Assembly (NCBI GenBank): GCA_002900995.3 | Contig: CM035313.1 | Coordinates: 2,666,001 to 2,730,000, forward strand | Direction of reading: 5' to 3' | Length of the DNA: 64,000 nucleotides | From: Ganoderma boninense | Taxonomy: Eukaryota > Basidiomycota > Agaricomycetes > Polyporales > Polyporaceae | Shown here: positions 48,558 through 57,925 of the stretch, in pieces | Layout of the letters: each line of letters begins with the position of its first letter | Position numbering within the stretch: position 1 is the first letter of the stretch | Program-made: the position numbers and the translations under genes | The notes under the pieces: model-generated | Database searches by the model: none | What the model was told of the DNA's origin: nothing | What the model saw: only the letters and a program-made list of their open reading frames with translations

Positions 48558-48665
48558 GCGAGTGCGCCTGAGTACGGGGCGAGCACACTTGAGTGCGGGG
48601 CGAGTGCGCTTGAGTATGGGGCGGGCGCGCTTGAGTATGGGGCGAGCGCACTTGAGTCCGGGGCG
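48558..48665. repeat. 21-bp tandem repeat, five copies
   Basis: Five units of 21 bp with the consensus GCGAG(T/C)GCGC(C/T)TGAGTA(C/T)GGG, each differing by 1-4 bases, end in a partial GCG. They sit about 140 bp upstream of the start of zinc-finger paralogue 2. They are open in one minus-strand frame with a 7-residue period, which I take as chance. Confidence 0.85.
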
Positions 48666-48782
48666 TAACAGTTTGCTTGGCATGTGTGGCACACGGAAGT
48701 TCCTGTATGCGCCTTCAGGGTGGTCCAGACAACACTCTAGCCTCAAAATAAGATCTGAGATTGGGATAAAACAGTTCTATCG

Positions 48783-49410
48783 ATGTCATTCAAGATATCG
48801 AGAGGGGGGCGAGGACTTAGTTGCCCAACCAGATTGTCGAGTTGATATCGAGATACGCCCCATTCGCGTCGCCCCACACTCGTGAGACGCTCACAAGAAG
48901 CTACTTGCAAGGGGGGCGTTGTGGCGTCGGCGTCCTCAGGACCAGATAGCTGCGCACATCTTGATTGCGTCTGCGCTAAGTAGGCAAAGGGAGCGTGTAA
49001 CCACCGCTCGCTCCCACGCCTCAGACTCTGGCCAAGATGCTCAGGTGAAAGGTGAGGGTGTATACAACAGGAATGCTTACTAGGAGGGAACTTGAGATTC
49101 AATGGACCTTACTTACACGTCTGGCCCGGGTCACTCCCAAGGTCTGCATCCTGCATACTCCGGCAACCAGTATGCTGTTGGATGTTGACCTCCAACAAAT
49201 GAAAGGGTTATTTGGCATAGGCAGATATCAGAGATCATTCGCAGAGGCGTTCACAAGTGTACGGGCCGAGGAGCAACAAGATAGGTGATGTTCAAGCAGC
49301 ATCGAGCTTGGTGGGGGCGCGGCGTCAGCCGGACCGCACGTTCGCGGAGGCCTTGTTAGCCGGGAGCCGGGCCCGAGTCTAGACCGTTGTATGCTGGCTT
49401 AGTGACTAGT
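48783..49410. repeat. Dispersed noncoding repe­at, copy A
   Basis: About 630 bp aligns in the same orientation with 50311-50950. Shared blocks include CAAGAAGCTACTTGC, AGATGCTCAG, CGGGAGCCGGG and GCTGTTGGAT-TTGACCTCC. Similarity is roughly three bases in four, with small gaps. There is no coding frame and no clear terminal repeats. The edges are approximate. Confidence 0.65.
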
Positions 49411-49749
49411 CGCCCGCTACTAACAGGTAAGTACCTGTCCTCCCTGACATTCTGACCGTCTGAGAACGTTGCGGTAGTAAGTACTCGTTTATCGTTCCAG
49501 AGACCCAACTTCCAACAGCTGTAATACTGTTAGTTGTTTACGTAAGCAGGGTTGAATAGCTGCTTATATAGGCGCCAATTGAGGTTAATTCAGTCGAGTT
49601 GCTGAGTCTCTCCCAAGAACGTATCTAGAAAAGTGTAGTATTGCAGAACTCAGCTTGGTCTCGCAAGATGCTACATCTATGTTCAGAGGAAATCAGGCAA
49701 GCCGATGGTTGCCATCGTCCTCCTCATCACGATCGTCGAAGTGGACGTG
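49411..49749. other. Spacer between repeat copy A and the dsRNA-binding gene
   Basis: No gene was found. A TATA-like GCTTATATAGGC at about 49562-49573 and a downstream CAGTCGA loosely match sequence after copy B (TATTTAAGACGG and CAGTCGA), so the repeat may extend this far. Confidence 0.35.
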
Positions 49750-50135
49750 CTACTCGAAAGTGAGGCCCAGGTTCGCCAAGGCCTTCTTCGCAGCAAGTTC
49801 CTTGGCCGCATTCTTCTGAGCGGCCGTTCCAGTCCCTTTGACTTCGCCGTTGACTACAATCCCGGATGATGATTCATCTCGTGCATTGGCAGGCGGCCAA
49901 GGAAGATAACTTACTAATACAATCCATCTTCCATTCTTCCTTCCCTTTTGGTCCGACATGCTCTTCGCCCCAATGGAGGGCATGGGTTTGATTCTGCTTC
50001 TGCAGATCTGAATGCCGGTTAGTGCACTGGTCGCAGCCTGGGAGAAAAATACTGACAGTTGTTCAATTCGACGATGTAACCTGATGCATGGGGGGTGGGG
50101 GTGGGGGCATTGAATGTTAATGCGGAGACACGCAT
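49750..50135 (-). CDS. Small single-domain dsRNA-binding protein
   Basis: Three exons (50057-50135, 49915-50007, 49750-49853; introns 49 and 61 nt) keep one frame for 91 residues. After a short N-terminus with PTPTPH from a C-rich run, the protein is one double-stranded RNA-binding motif: YIVELNNYLQKQNQTHALHW, EEHVGPKGKEEWKMDCIING and EVKGTGTAAQKNAAKELAAK, then KALANLGLTFE. The helix-beta-helix order and the GTG, KNAAKELAAKKAL positions that touch RNA in the family are present. No other domain is attached. It could modulate RNA silencing or RNA editing-like processes or bind viral dsRNA; that is inference. It lies between two copies of a noncoding repeat. Confidence 0.85.
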
Positions 50136-50310
50136 CCATACATCACTGCGAGCTCACGGGTCATTGGAGCGACGATGTGGTGATTATAGGAGAGTGGGGG
50201 AAAATATGCGGGGAGTGTACTGAGCTGTTTCTAGCCTTGGCAGTGTGTTTTCCGATGTTTTATACCGCATTTCGTGCGCCCGTCCGAACTGACCTTGCTA
50301 AGCACAAACG

Positions 50311-50950
50311 CCATTCAGGAGGTACGACATGATTTTGTCGAAGGGGGCGCTGCCTACGCCTCCACAAGGGAACAGCGGGGCGTTAGAGGCCAACATGCCC
50401 GCGAGACACTCGCAAGAAGCTACTTGCGAGGGGGCGTTGGGGCGTCGGCGTTGTCAGGTAGCTGCGCACGTCTTGATTGCGTGTGCATTTCGTATGCAAG
50501 AGGCGTGTAACGCCGCCCCCTCCCTTGCCCCAGATTCTGGTAAAGATGCTCAGTTGAAAAGTGAGGGCGCATACAACGGGTATGCTTACCAGATGGGGGA
50601 CCTTAAGATCCGGTGGACCTTATACGTTGGCCACACCCAAAGCTGGCATCCAGCACACTCTGGCAGCCACTGGTACGCTGTTGGATATTGACCTCCTGCG
50701 AATGGAGGCGTTTTTTTGGATAGCCAACCATGAGCAATCATTAGCTATTGGCAGGGATGTTCGCAAGTGCACGGGTCGAGGGGCAACAAGATCGTTGATG
50801 TTGAAGGAGCATCAAGCTTCTGTGGGGCACGGCGCCAGACGGGCCGCACATTCTGCCGTTCGCAAAGGCTTCTTGTTAGCCCTCGTTGACCGGGAGCCGG
50901 GAGCCCTCTGAGTCCCAGTCCAAGTCGTCGTATGCCGACTAGTCCGAAGA
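50311..50950. repeat. Dispersed noncoding repeat, copy B
   Basis: Diverged direct copy of 48783-49410 (see copy A). The strongest matches lie at 50400-50480, 50540-50590 and 50660-50910. ORFs on it are in frames not kept in copy A, arguing against coding. Confidence 0.65.
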
Positions 50951-51283
50951 CTGGACGTATTTAAGACGGCCGCAATATATGCCAGTCGAAAACACCACAG
51001 CATCAAGCTGCAGACTGTAGCTCATAGAAGGAAAGTGTTTTCAGTGACACCGAAACCATGGAAGCAGGAATGATAGAACGGCATGGGAGATGCGTTCAGT
51101 GTCAGGAAAGGATTTGGCGGAAAGCTCCTGCACACACTTGAAGCGAAGTCAGGTATTTCAGGCAGTTTCATTCGACGAAAACAAGGTTTCTAGCAAGCAG
51201 AGAACCGACACATACGAGCATGTTAGGCATCATACCGAAGAGAACATAAATCAAGCAACGGTTTCACGACTCCTATCGCGACT
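50951..51283. other. Spacer after repeat copy B
   Basis: No gene or repeat was recognised apart from the possible extension of copy B noted above. Confidence 0.4.
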
Positions 51284-51763
51284 TCAGCTACAACAGTATG
51301 GAGGATTTGATTGAAAGCGCACCCCGTCTCCTTTATTACGCGAGCCACGAGGAGCCCACAGGTCACGTAGACCTGCTGCCTTCACCTTCGCAGTATTCTT
51401 CATCGTTTCGAGCTTCTCGCGCGCGCGTTCACCTTTTTCCGCCGCGACTACCTTAACATTGTCGTACCGTTCCTTGGTGGCATTGACCTTTTCGACGATC
51501 TTCTTTGCCCCGGATAAGTGGTAGTAACCATATACTGTGTTGCAGCAGGTGTCAATGAGAGTTTGTGAGACAGATAACTTGACGAAAAACATACCACCGA
51601 CACCAACCGCCATGATGCCTCCGACGCCCCCTACGAAATAGGGAAGCAAAACAGACGAAGATGTTGACGGCCCATTCGTGGAGTAGTGACCAATGTTTCC
51701 GACCCGCGTACGAAGGGGGCGACGTGGGAGAGACGAGTAAGCTTGAAAAAGCTGACGGCGCAT
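51284..51763 (-). CDS. Small probable mitochondrial membrane protein
   Basis: Exons 51595-51763 and 51284-51534 (intron 60 nt) give 139 residues. MRRQLFQAYSSLPRRPLRTR is a typical mitochondrial targeting sequence (basic, no acidic residues). VLLPYFVGGVGGIMAVGVG is one Gly-rich membrane helix, continuing after the intron as VYGYYHLSGAKK. A charged helical C-terminus (VEKVNATKERYDNVKVVAAE, GERAREKLETMK) follows and may coil. No family is recognised; the layout resembles the gene at 37818. The reading without splicing the intron stays open, but the GTATGT donor and CAACACAG acceptor are strong. Confidence 0.65.
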   Translation of the reverse strand: MRRQLFQAYSSLPRRPLRTRVGNIGHYSTNGPSTSSSVLLPYFVGGVGGIMAVGVGGMFFVKLSVSQTLIDTCCNTVYGYYHLSGAKKIVEKVNATKERYDNVKVVAAEKGERAREKLETMKNTAKVKAAGLRDLWAPRGSRNKGDGVRFQSNPPYCCS

Positions 51764-52162
51764 TTGAGGGTCTGTTCAGGAGGAGGCTGCTGAGGCAGGG
51801 GGTGTCGCAACTTCGAAGCTTAGTCTTGACGTGTCATATACGCCTCAGAATGCTTTTGCCTCATTGCAGCCCGTAAAAGGCCCAACGAATGAGAAGACTA
51901 GAACTTTGAACAAGATGAAAGAGACGGAACAACGAGTCCTGGCAGCTGCGCCGAGCGCACACGCACACAAATGCGCGCTTCCGACGTATTCCCTCGGAAA
52001 CTCCCGAGACAGCTTCAGCCGCCGGATGCCAGGTACGGCAGTGACGCAAGTGGCCGGTGGCCAGCGGCGCCGTTGAATTCGCTTTTCTACTGACCGTCAT
52101 CGTCGTCGTCTTGCAAACTCCTGCCTGTCCAACTTCGTGTCCTCATCTCACTCGACAACGCT
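51764..52162. other. Divergent promoter region
   Basis: 399 bp between the starts of the small membrane protein (minus) and the FMP46-like gene (plus). No TATA box was recognised. Confidence 0.45.
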
Positions 52163-52744
52163 ATGTTCAAAGCCTTCACGCGGACAATCGTAAGTAACTC
52201 CGGAATCATGGGCAATGCATGTGAGGGCTGAGGAGTCTATCTTAGCCCGAAATCTCCATCTTGTATGTCTCCTCTTTCTCTTTCTCTTTGTCTTTCTCGC
52301 TGCTGAATACACCGCAGTCATAATCCATCCTCTCCTGCATCCAAGAATGCTCTGAATCTTCTTCGCTCTGCTGTCTCTTCTCCTTATCCTTCGACAAAAC
52401 CGTCTGCTCCGCCCCTGAACTTCAACTTGGAGGTCATCGAAAACCAGCCCCCAACTGGCGACCAACTGCGGACCATCCTCTCTTATCTCCCGTCTCGGTC
52501 CCCCGCCAGCACAGCGGGCATCGCAGACCAGCTTACCGCTGAGGCACTTCTGTCTTCGCATCCTACCGTCGAGAGCCGTCCGCAGGATCCGGATGCCGTC
52601 GTCGCTCTGGCTTCTAAGAACCCTAATGCACTCAAGTGGCCAATCGTGGTCGATTGGAACAATGGTCGGGCCGCGGTTGGCGACATTGACGGCGTGAAGC
52701 AGTTACTGGAGGAGTTGAGGAAGACGAGGGATGGCGAAGCTTGA
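52163..52744 (+). CDS. FMP46: FMP46-like mitochondrial thioredoxin-fold protein
   Basis: Three exons, 52163-52189, a 17-nt microexon 52246-52262 and 52318-52744, join in frame for 156 residues. The start MFKAFTRTIPEISIFHNPSS combines a short basic leader with the first strand of a thioredoxin-like fold. SPASKNALNLLRSAVSS, FNLEVIENQPPTGDQLRTIL and KWPIVVDWNNGRAAVGDIDG follow as in the fungal Fmp46/DUF1687 redox-protein family. The family lacks a proven reaction but is found in mitochondria. The usual CxxC is not visible here: the region reads HNPSSPASK. Family assignment rests on motif order rather than on an alignment. Confidence 0.75.
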
Positions 52745-53501
52745 TCCGATGCGCACGTGTGTGCTATTTTTCCTATGTTAAACCGTCTGTACGTGCAAAT
52801 CTTTGTATCGATATTACCACTCCGTTCCATCGGCTTGGAGGCTGTACTGGTCAAATCTTTCGCTTGTCCCACTGTCCTTTCTCTCAGGCTTGTTCTCTTG
52901 CATCAATCAACTCGGCGCTGAAAGCACAGCAAGGAGAGCGATGGAACTTCCACAGTATACTTAGTACTGTTCCTTCTCTTATGTCATGGTTTTCCCACTA
53001 GAGCGCTGATCAGCTTGGCAGTCGCAGCAGAATGCCATTCTATCACGTCCTCTCGCCACGAGGACAGACCAGACCTTCTATTTTATTCGTGGCATTGCTC
53101 TGCTGCGGTTAACTTGTCGAATGTGAATGACTCGGTAGCGACGATAGGTTGTCCGTAGCCTCTACGGTGAGTCTTACCTTTCAACGTTGTGTCGGAAACT
53201 AATGTACCTCGACTTTGTGTTCAGCAGATTTAGTATCAGGAACTGATAGGTTTTATCCGAGATGTCCTAGAGCCTCAGAGATGCTAAGGCGTAGTCAGCC
53301 CGCAGGAACGGGGACGATTGTCCGACTGTGACGGAACATATTACTCAGACGCGACCCGTCGCCCGATTAAAACTTGTGCCGTAAATGTCGCTGCGTCAAG
53401 TTCATAGCCTCCTTAAGGGATGGCATACTTAAGTGTACGGTTGGACAGTTTCTATCTTCGTGCTCGTCCCACAGGGAGTCCAAGTCTCAGTCTTTGGTCT
53501 C
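52745..53501. other. Intergenic region
   Basis: This is the 3' flank of the FMP46-like gene and the promoter of the DUF6533 gene. No gene or repeat was recognised. Confidence 0.5.
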
Positions 53502-55267
53502 ATGTCAAACTCAACAGCTCTCACCCCACATGATATTGAGCGGCGGCTAGATATTCTACTGTGAGTAGCATCCCCCTTGTTGTGGAACCTTGCCCTCATT
53601 ATTTTGACCAGTGTTCCCGCTTGGTATTACATGGATGTAGCCTGTATTGGTATGTCCATTGAGAAGATGTTCCATGACGGTCAACCTTCTCATTCCGCTG
53701 TTACGAAGCCCTGACGGTGTATGAACACCTGCTGAGCTTCGATGCTGAGCTCCGGGTTATTTGGGGCCGCAAACTCAACCTCCCTAACATACTATTCCTC
53801 CTCAACCGCTATTTACTGGTGCTATTTTCACTATCATTAATCCTCTGGAGTCTAGTAGAACCTTATGACACCGACAAGGTCAGCATTTGGAATCGTCTCC
53901 CTGTCGCGCAGCGCTCACTTTTCGTAGATGTTCGTAGGGCTCCGACAGGTTCGGCTTTTATGTGCGTTAAAGCCTTGAATACAACAGGTGCCAGATGGCC
54001 GGAATCTTGAACTTCGTGGTCATCATCCTCATGCCGATTGTTAACGGAGGTTTGCGTCATTTCCTCGGTCGTGTTACACGTGAAGTTTATTTGTTATTTA
54101 GTTTTTAGCTCCCTGAGGATACACGCCATCAACGGCCAGAGATGGTTCTGGACGTTATTGATCCTCGTGTTGGCCTGCGCCACCGCACCGTACAATCTCG
54201 TAAGCCTCCAGATGTCCTCCCCCGCTCTCTCGAACTCACAGCCCTGGCAGGCGGGTTTGTTGGTAGAAAAGTTCCATACCTTCAAGGGAACCGGCATACC
54301 CCTCATCCGCGGCTGCAGCGAAGCAGCAGATCATCTAGATTACGCATCATGGAAGCGGTATGCAGTCATCTTACCGCCGTATATCTTGTCATCTGAGTCC
54401 ACCCTCCACAGGGGTACGTGCTGCATTTCCGAGGAATTACGAGCCACATCTGAATGTCCTGTCTTCGCGCACCAGGCGCGGTCGCGGTGCAGGCTTCTAG
54501 CCTCGCAAGCAGCGCAATTGACGTTGGCATCACTTGGTACCGGACAAAAGATATCATCTCTGTCTGGCGGACGACGAGGGCCAAGCCATCACTGGCCTCA
54601 TCGATGCTGCAAAGTGGTATGTCGCATCCGAGTCTTCATTCTCTCCGCTTGACCTTCGAGTACTGACTGCGGCGGGTTTCCCTTCAAGGTGCCGTCTACT
54701 GCTTGTAAGTGTGACCTCCCTCGGGCTGAGACGCCTGAATAGAAAGCTAAGCTAGCACGGCTGTTAAATAGGACGGAGCTATTTCTAAATACGATTCAAT
54801 TTTACTTCGTCGTGGCGGTATGTCTGTTCGATGCATCTGACTACCGCGATGAACCCGAGCTGATGTACTGCACACCCAGCGGGGACTATCCCTCGCGAAG
54901 TTCTCGGTCACGTAGGTATTCAACAGGCACCCACCTCCTCGGATCACAACCGCTGACTCGCACGTTGACCGACATGTCTGGGATCGTCTCTAGCATTGAC
55001 TCGATCCTCATGTCCCGGTTCATCCTCAATCTTCGCCTGCTCGACAGCCAAGACCCAGCATTCGATATCAGCACACCTTCCAAGCTCCAGGAGCTCCCGA
55101 CACTCTCGGTCGGGAGTCACTGGCTTAGCGGTCAAACTAGGGGCACGCGTATCTCCGCGCTGCCGATGGTCCTGGCGAACATGGGGGCTCCCCTGGATTT
55201 CGACCCGGATCCCGAAGACGAGGTCGAGGCTTTTTCGCCCGACTACTACGAGGATTGCTATAGGTAA
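53502..55267 (+). CDS. DUF6533-type multi-pass membrane protein
   Basis: ATG 53502 gives MSNSTALTPHDIERRLDILL. Across two introns this continues VPAWYYMDVACIALTVYEHL with LLSFDAELRVIWGRKLNLPN, the opening block of the DUF6533 family, which is greatly expanded in mushrooms. Further membrane segments are ILFLLNRYLLVLFSLSLILW, MAGILNFVVIILMPIVNGVF with SSLRIHAINGQRWFW, LLILVLACATAPYNL, ASSLASSAIDVGITWYRTKD and FLNTIQFYFVV. The C-terminus (VSSIDSILMSRFILNLRLLD) is also typical and is followed by an acidic tail ending EDCYR. The predicted seven-span layout is receptor-like, but no ligand or partner is known. Exon limits between 54190 and 54800 are not resolved. Confidence 0.75.
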
Positions 55268-55875
55268 CATTCAAGGGAGGCGTGACCCTGCCTACACATC
55301 TCTGACTCTGCGCCCTTTCATCAAGCAAATGAAAATGACGGATTTTTTTTTTTACCGAGTTTGGGATTTGGAGGACGGGCCACCAGCATTTTAATGCATT
55401 TTGGGTGCCAGGATGAGACTAGCACTAGGTCGGATGTGTGTATATATTTAACGCTGACAGCGGGGGTGCCTAGACTCGGAAACAAGGACTCCGTGGCGGG
55501 TCATGGTCCCTCCGGTCGAAAATGCAGTATGTAGAGAGCTTCGGAGGGGTCGCAACATCGACAAACGGTTGTCGACCTCTGTTTTCGGGGTTCGATGTCT
55601 AAGGGGTGCGACAAGCTGTGGTTGTCACCCCAACTGGCAAGAGCGTTGTCTCGACTCTTCTCCGGTCGCACGCCGGCGAATCCACATGTACAACGATCTG
55701 CATCAAAGTATGATCGGACTGCGGCTCGACACATGGGCGTTCCTGAGGACCCGAAAGTCCTCTCCGACGTCGGCAATCCGTTCCAACTATATCCCCCCAT
55801 CCCCGTTCCCCATCCTCGTCTCGTTTTTGGCCCTCCTTTCTTGCTCTCCACACACCTGCATACTATTTGGCAAAC
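55268..55875. other. Intergenic region upstream of the GH16 gene
   Basis: Contains a short T run (55341-55352) and a pyrimidine-rich leader before the GH16 start. No gene was found. Confidence 0.5.
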
Positions 55876-57436
55876 ATGCGCTCAGCCATCCCGCTGGCAT
55901 CCGCTCTTTTCGCAGCCACCACCCCCGCTTTCGCGGCGTACAACCTCATCAAGGAATACCAAGGCTCAAGCTTCTTCTCGGGCTGGGAGTTCTACGGAAA
56001 CTACGATAACTTGACCAATGGTGCGTCTTTTTGCAACCCATATAATCTCTGCTGGAAGCGGGTGCGAATTGGTGTTGCAGGCGACGTCACGTATGTCAAC
56101 CAGGCGAACGCGACTGCATCACAGCTGGCATACGTAAACGATGCGGGCCACGCTATTATCAAAGTCGACGACACGAGCGTCGTACAATGGAACTACAAAC
56201 GTAACTCGGTGCGTCTGTTTTGACTTCAGCTTCGTCTCATGTGAAAAAGTTTAACTTTATCACACCTCCAGGTCCGGATCGAGACATTGGACTACTTCCC
56301 GATCGGCACCATTCTCTTGTTCGATGCTGTTCACGTTCCCTATGGCTGCTCGGTGAGTGCAATAGTCGTGTCCGTCGACACGCTGCTCAGCGTTACCCGC
56401 GCAACCGCAGGTCTGGCCCAGTTTCTGGACCAAGGGCCCCAACTGGCCAGCTGGTGGCGAAATCGACGTGCTGGAGGCCGTCAACCTCATGTCCTCCAAC
56501 CAAATGGCCATACATACATCGACTGGCTGCACGGTCTCCGGCGCAGACTGTTCGCAAGGCTCTGGCTGCACGGTCCTGGAGAAGCAGGCAAACAGTTTTG
56601 GACAAGGATTCGCCTCTGCTGGGGGAGGTGTCTGGGCTACGCAGTTCGACACGTCTGGCATCAAGTACGTCCTCGCTTTTTGTCCACGGAGTTTGGCGCT
56701 GACGCAGTTTTCATAGCATCTGGTTCTGGAGCGTAAGTCGAAATGGTTGGCCCGGCAGAAGCTTATATTGACGAGTCTGATGAAACTGCAGCGTAATGAC
56801 ATCCCGGATTCCGTGACGAGCGCGACGAGCACGATCGACCCATCTTCTTGGGGCACTCCCTCTGCTGCATACCCAACCGACTCGTCGTGCGACATCGCAA
56901 ACTTCTTCACGCCTCAGCAACTTGTGCTTGATATCACTCTCTGCGGTGACTGGTGAGTCGTCGAACCCTTCGAGCTTTACACCTGGAAGTAGGAATTGAC
57001 CGAGTTCACAGGGCCGGCGCGGCCTCCATCTATGAGCAGACTTGCGGTGTCCAGGGTCAGGTCAACGCCTCCTCCTGCGTACGTCTTCGCCACAATACAT
57101 CGCAGAACAGTGCTCACACTGATGAACTTGCAGTATCTCGACAACGTCATCAACAAGGGTAACTACTCGAGCGCGTACTTCGAGATCTCCTACGTGAAGG
57201 CGTTCACCACCGCAGACGACACGTTCGTCCCGACAGTCTCTGGGGGCAGCACCGTCCTCGTGAGCGCCACCGGTTCTGGCACGGCGGCCATTAGCGGCTC
57301 GACGGCCACCAGCGGCAAGGGAAACAGCACCTCCGGCTCAGGTTCTGGCAACGGCGCCGTTGAGGTCGCGCCACAGGTCTACGTTGCCGTGCTTGCGGGC
57401 TCACTGCTCTCCCTTTTCACTTGGGCTGCGCTATAA
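55876..57436 (+). CDS. GPI-anchored glycoside hydrolase family 16 (laminarinase-like) beta-glucanase
   Basis: ATG 55876 gives a signal peptide (MRSAIPLASALFAATTPAFA) and the mature start AYNLIKEYQGSSFFSGWEFY. After the first intron (56021-56080) comes GDVTYVNQANATASQLAYVN. The catalytic block is VWPSFWTKGPNWPAGGEIDV followed by LEAVN: the G-E-I-D-x-x-E pattern with the nucleophile and acid/base Glu of GH16. FWSRNDIPDSVTSATSTIDP, CDIANFFTPQQLVLDITLCG and the Cys-rich end match fungal endo-1,3(4)-beta-glucanases. A Ser/Gly/Thr linker and the hydrophobic tail VYVAVLAGSLLSLFTWAAL suggest a GPI anchor. About eight exons are joined in frame. It probably remodels or hydrolyses cell-wall beta-1,3/1,6-glucan at the cell surface. 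Confidence 0.92.
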
Positions 57437-57925
57437 TGGACACGGACTCCGATAACTGGGAGGACTTCTGTTTGATTTTATACAAGGACGTCTATATTGA
57501 CCTGTACTGACCAAGTCACTTTGCTTAATCCATGGCTTCATTAGTACTGCTTTATATTGTGTTAGGGTAGAAAGAATTCGTAGTCTTTTGGTCAGTTCCA
57601 AGCTAAAGCACATAATTTGGGATGCTGTGCGAGATCCGCGTCCATGACCCAGCCCTGGATTCCATGGGCGCTTCTGCTACGCGTGTCTGGTCTCCGGTCA
57701 ACGGCCACCTTCGTATTTCCTCCGAGTCCAGGATCTCCCTCAGCCCTTCGACCACCCACCACCACGAACGCTTTACGCCCAGAAGCCAACCTCACGGCAG
57801 GCTAATCCTTGATGTATCTATAACTCTCATTTACGCCGCATATAACCACCCGTCGTCGAAACGTTCAAGACTGACATCACTCTGCTCCTCATCTCGTTCC
57901 CACAAGTTACGTTGACCAGCACATC
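57437..57925. other. Intergenic region
   Basis: This is the 3' flank of the GH16 gene and the promoter of the gelsolin-repeat gene. No supportable ORF is present. Confidence 0.5.

Noticed and set aside
48494..48746. Minus-strand ORFs with 7-residue repeats (APYSSAL type)
   Set aside because: They only reflect the 21-bp tandem repeat, whose period is a multiple of three.
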